From positions 1 to 61,474 of the forward strand of contig JAFQUA010000041.1 in assembly GCA_017408725.1 (NCBI GenBank): a stretch of DNA of 61,474 bases. The letters run 5' to 3'. The position numbers and the translations under genes are program-made. Position 1 is the stretch's first letter; the number at the start of each line of letters is the position of its first letter. Shown here one piece after another: positions 61,317 to 61,474 of the stretch. The DNA comes from Oscillospiraceae bacterium. GTDB lineage: Bacteria > Bacillota_A > Clostridia > Oscillospirales > Oscillospiraceae. A model generated the notes under the pieces. It was not told the DNA's origin. It saw nothing but the letters and a program-made list of their open reading frames with translations, and did no database searches.

Positions 61317-61474
61317 TGTTTACACTAAGCCAGGTATGTGTCAAGTAAATATTGGCAAGATTCTATTTGGGGAATTTTGGGGGTTATGTGTTAAGTCTGT
61401 GAGTTAGTTGTCAGTGCGGCAGCGGCATACAAGGAAAAATAGGGTATGCTTCGCCTGACATAGTCGCATCCAAC
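61317..61474. other. Window end without a recognised gene
   Basis: AT-rich DNA with no open frame that I can support and no repeat or RNA that I recognise. Confidence 0.6.

Overview
The window looks like a chromosomal segment of a spore-forming, probably gut-associated member of the Clostridia (Oscillospirales/Ruminococcaceae-like). The evidence is a complete spoIIIAA-AH operon, a SpoIVFB-like M50 protease, the tepA-ftsK/spoIIIE neighbourhood, the asp23-nusB-xseAB-ispA block, AGGAGG-type ribosome sites, TTGACA/TATAAT promoters and roughly balanced GC. The taxon is inferred from gene content only.

Region 1 (1-14.1 kb) is the distal end of a prophage: the C-terminus of a tail or baseplate protein with a carbohydrate-binding module, an M15 endolysin, a four-helix holin, a coiled-coil protein, a putative tail/neck protein, a repeat-rich putative ejection protein and a 2766-residue polyvalent protein. 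The last carries a zincin-like HExxH motif, a MuF-C-like domain, a polyvalent-type ADP-ribosyltransferase-like domain and an LPD38-like region. The prophage ends against a tRNA-Pro(CGG) gene whose 3' end faces it.

Region 2 (14.2-18.1 kb) is a short host islet between two outward-facing tRNA-Pro genes: a small membrane protein with an M50 protease, the TIGR03960/TIGR03936 radical-SAM pair and a small zinc ribbon. Region 3 (18.1-20.77 kb) is a small integrated remnant bounded by a 47-bp direct repeat of the 3' part of tRNA-Pro(GGG). It holds a truncated methyltransferase and a class-C beta-lactamase-like serine hydrolase, but no integrase.

Region 4 (20.8-29.75 kb) is an accessory metabolic block. 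A divergent AraC regulator faces an operon encoding an ASRT-family protein, a creatinase-like M24 protein lacking metal ligands, a creatininase-family protein and an AllA-like protein. Next come a DeoR regulator and a two-gene 2-oxoacid dehydrogenase module (double-lipoyl E2 and fused E1 alpha-beta, no E3). A palindrome over the E2 promoter is the likely DeoR operator. This block is the best candidate for an undescribed pathway.

Region 5 (29.8-61.3 kb) is mostly conserved core: rplS, lepB, rbgA, rnhB, yraN, an M19 dipeptidase, a threonine-synthase-like protein without the PLP lysine, a phosphoesterase, tig-clpP-clpX-lon-engB, ybaK and a TSCPD protein, an N-acetylhexosamine-kinase-like protein, tepA, a divergent uppP, ftsK/spoIIIE, an ECF S-component, spoIIIAA-AH, asp23-nusB, a Kae1-like paralogue, xseA-xseB-ispA, and a reverse-strand operon resembling Bacillus ydjG-ydjH-ydjI without pspA. 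All calls rest on reading the sequence and on remembered family motifs; no database search was run.
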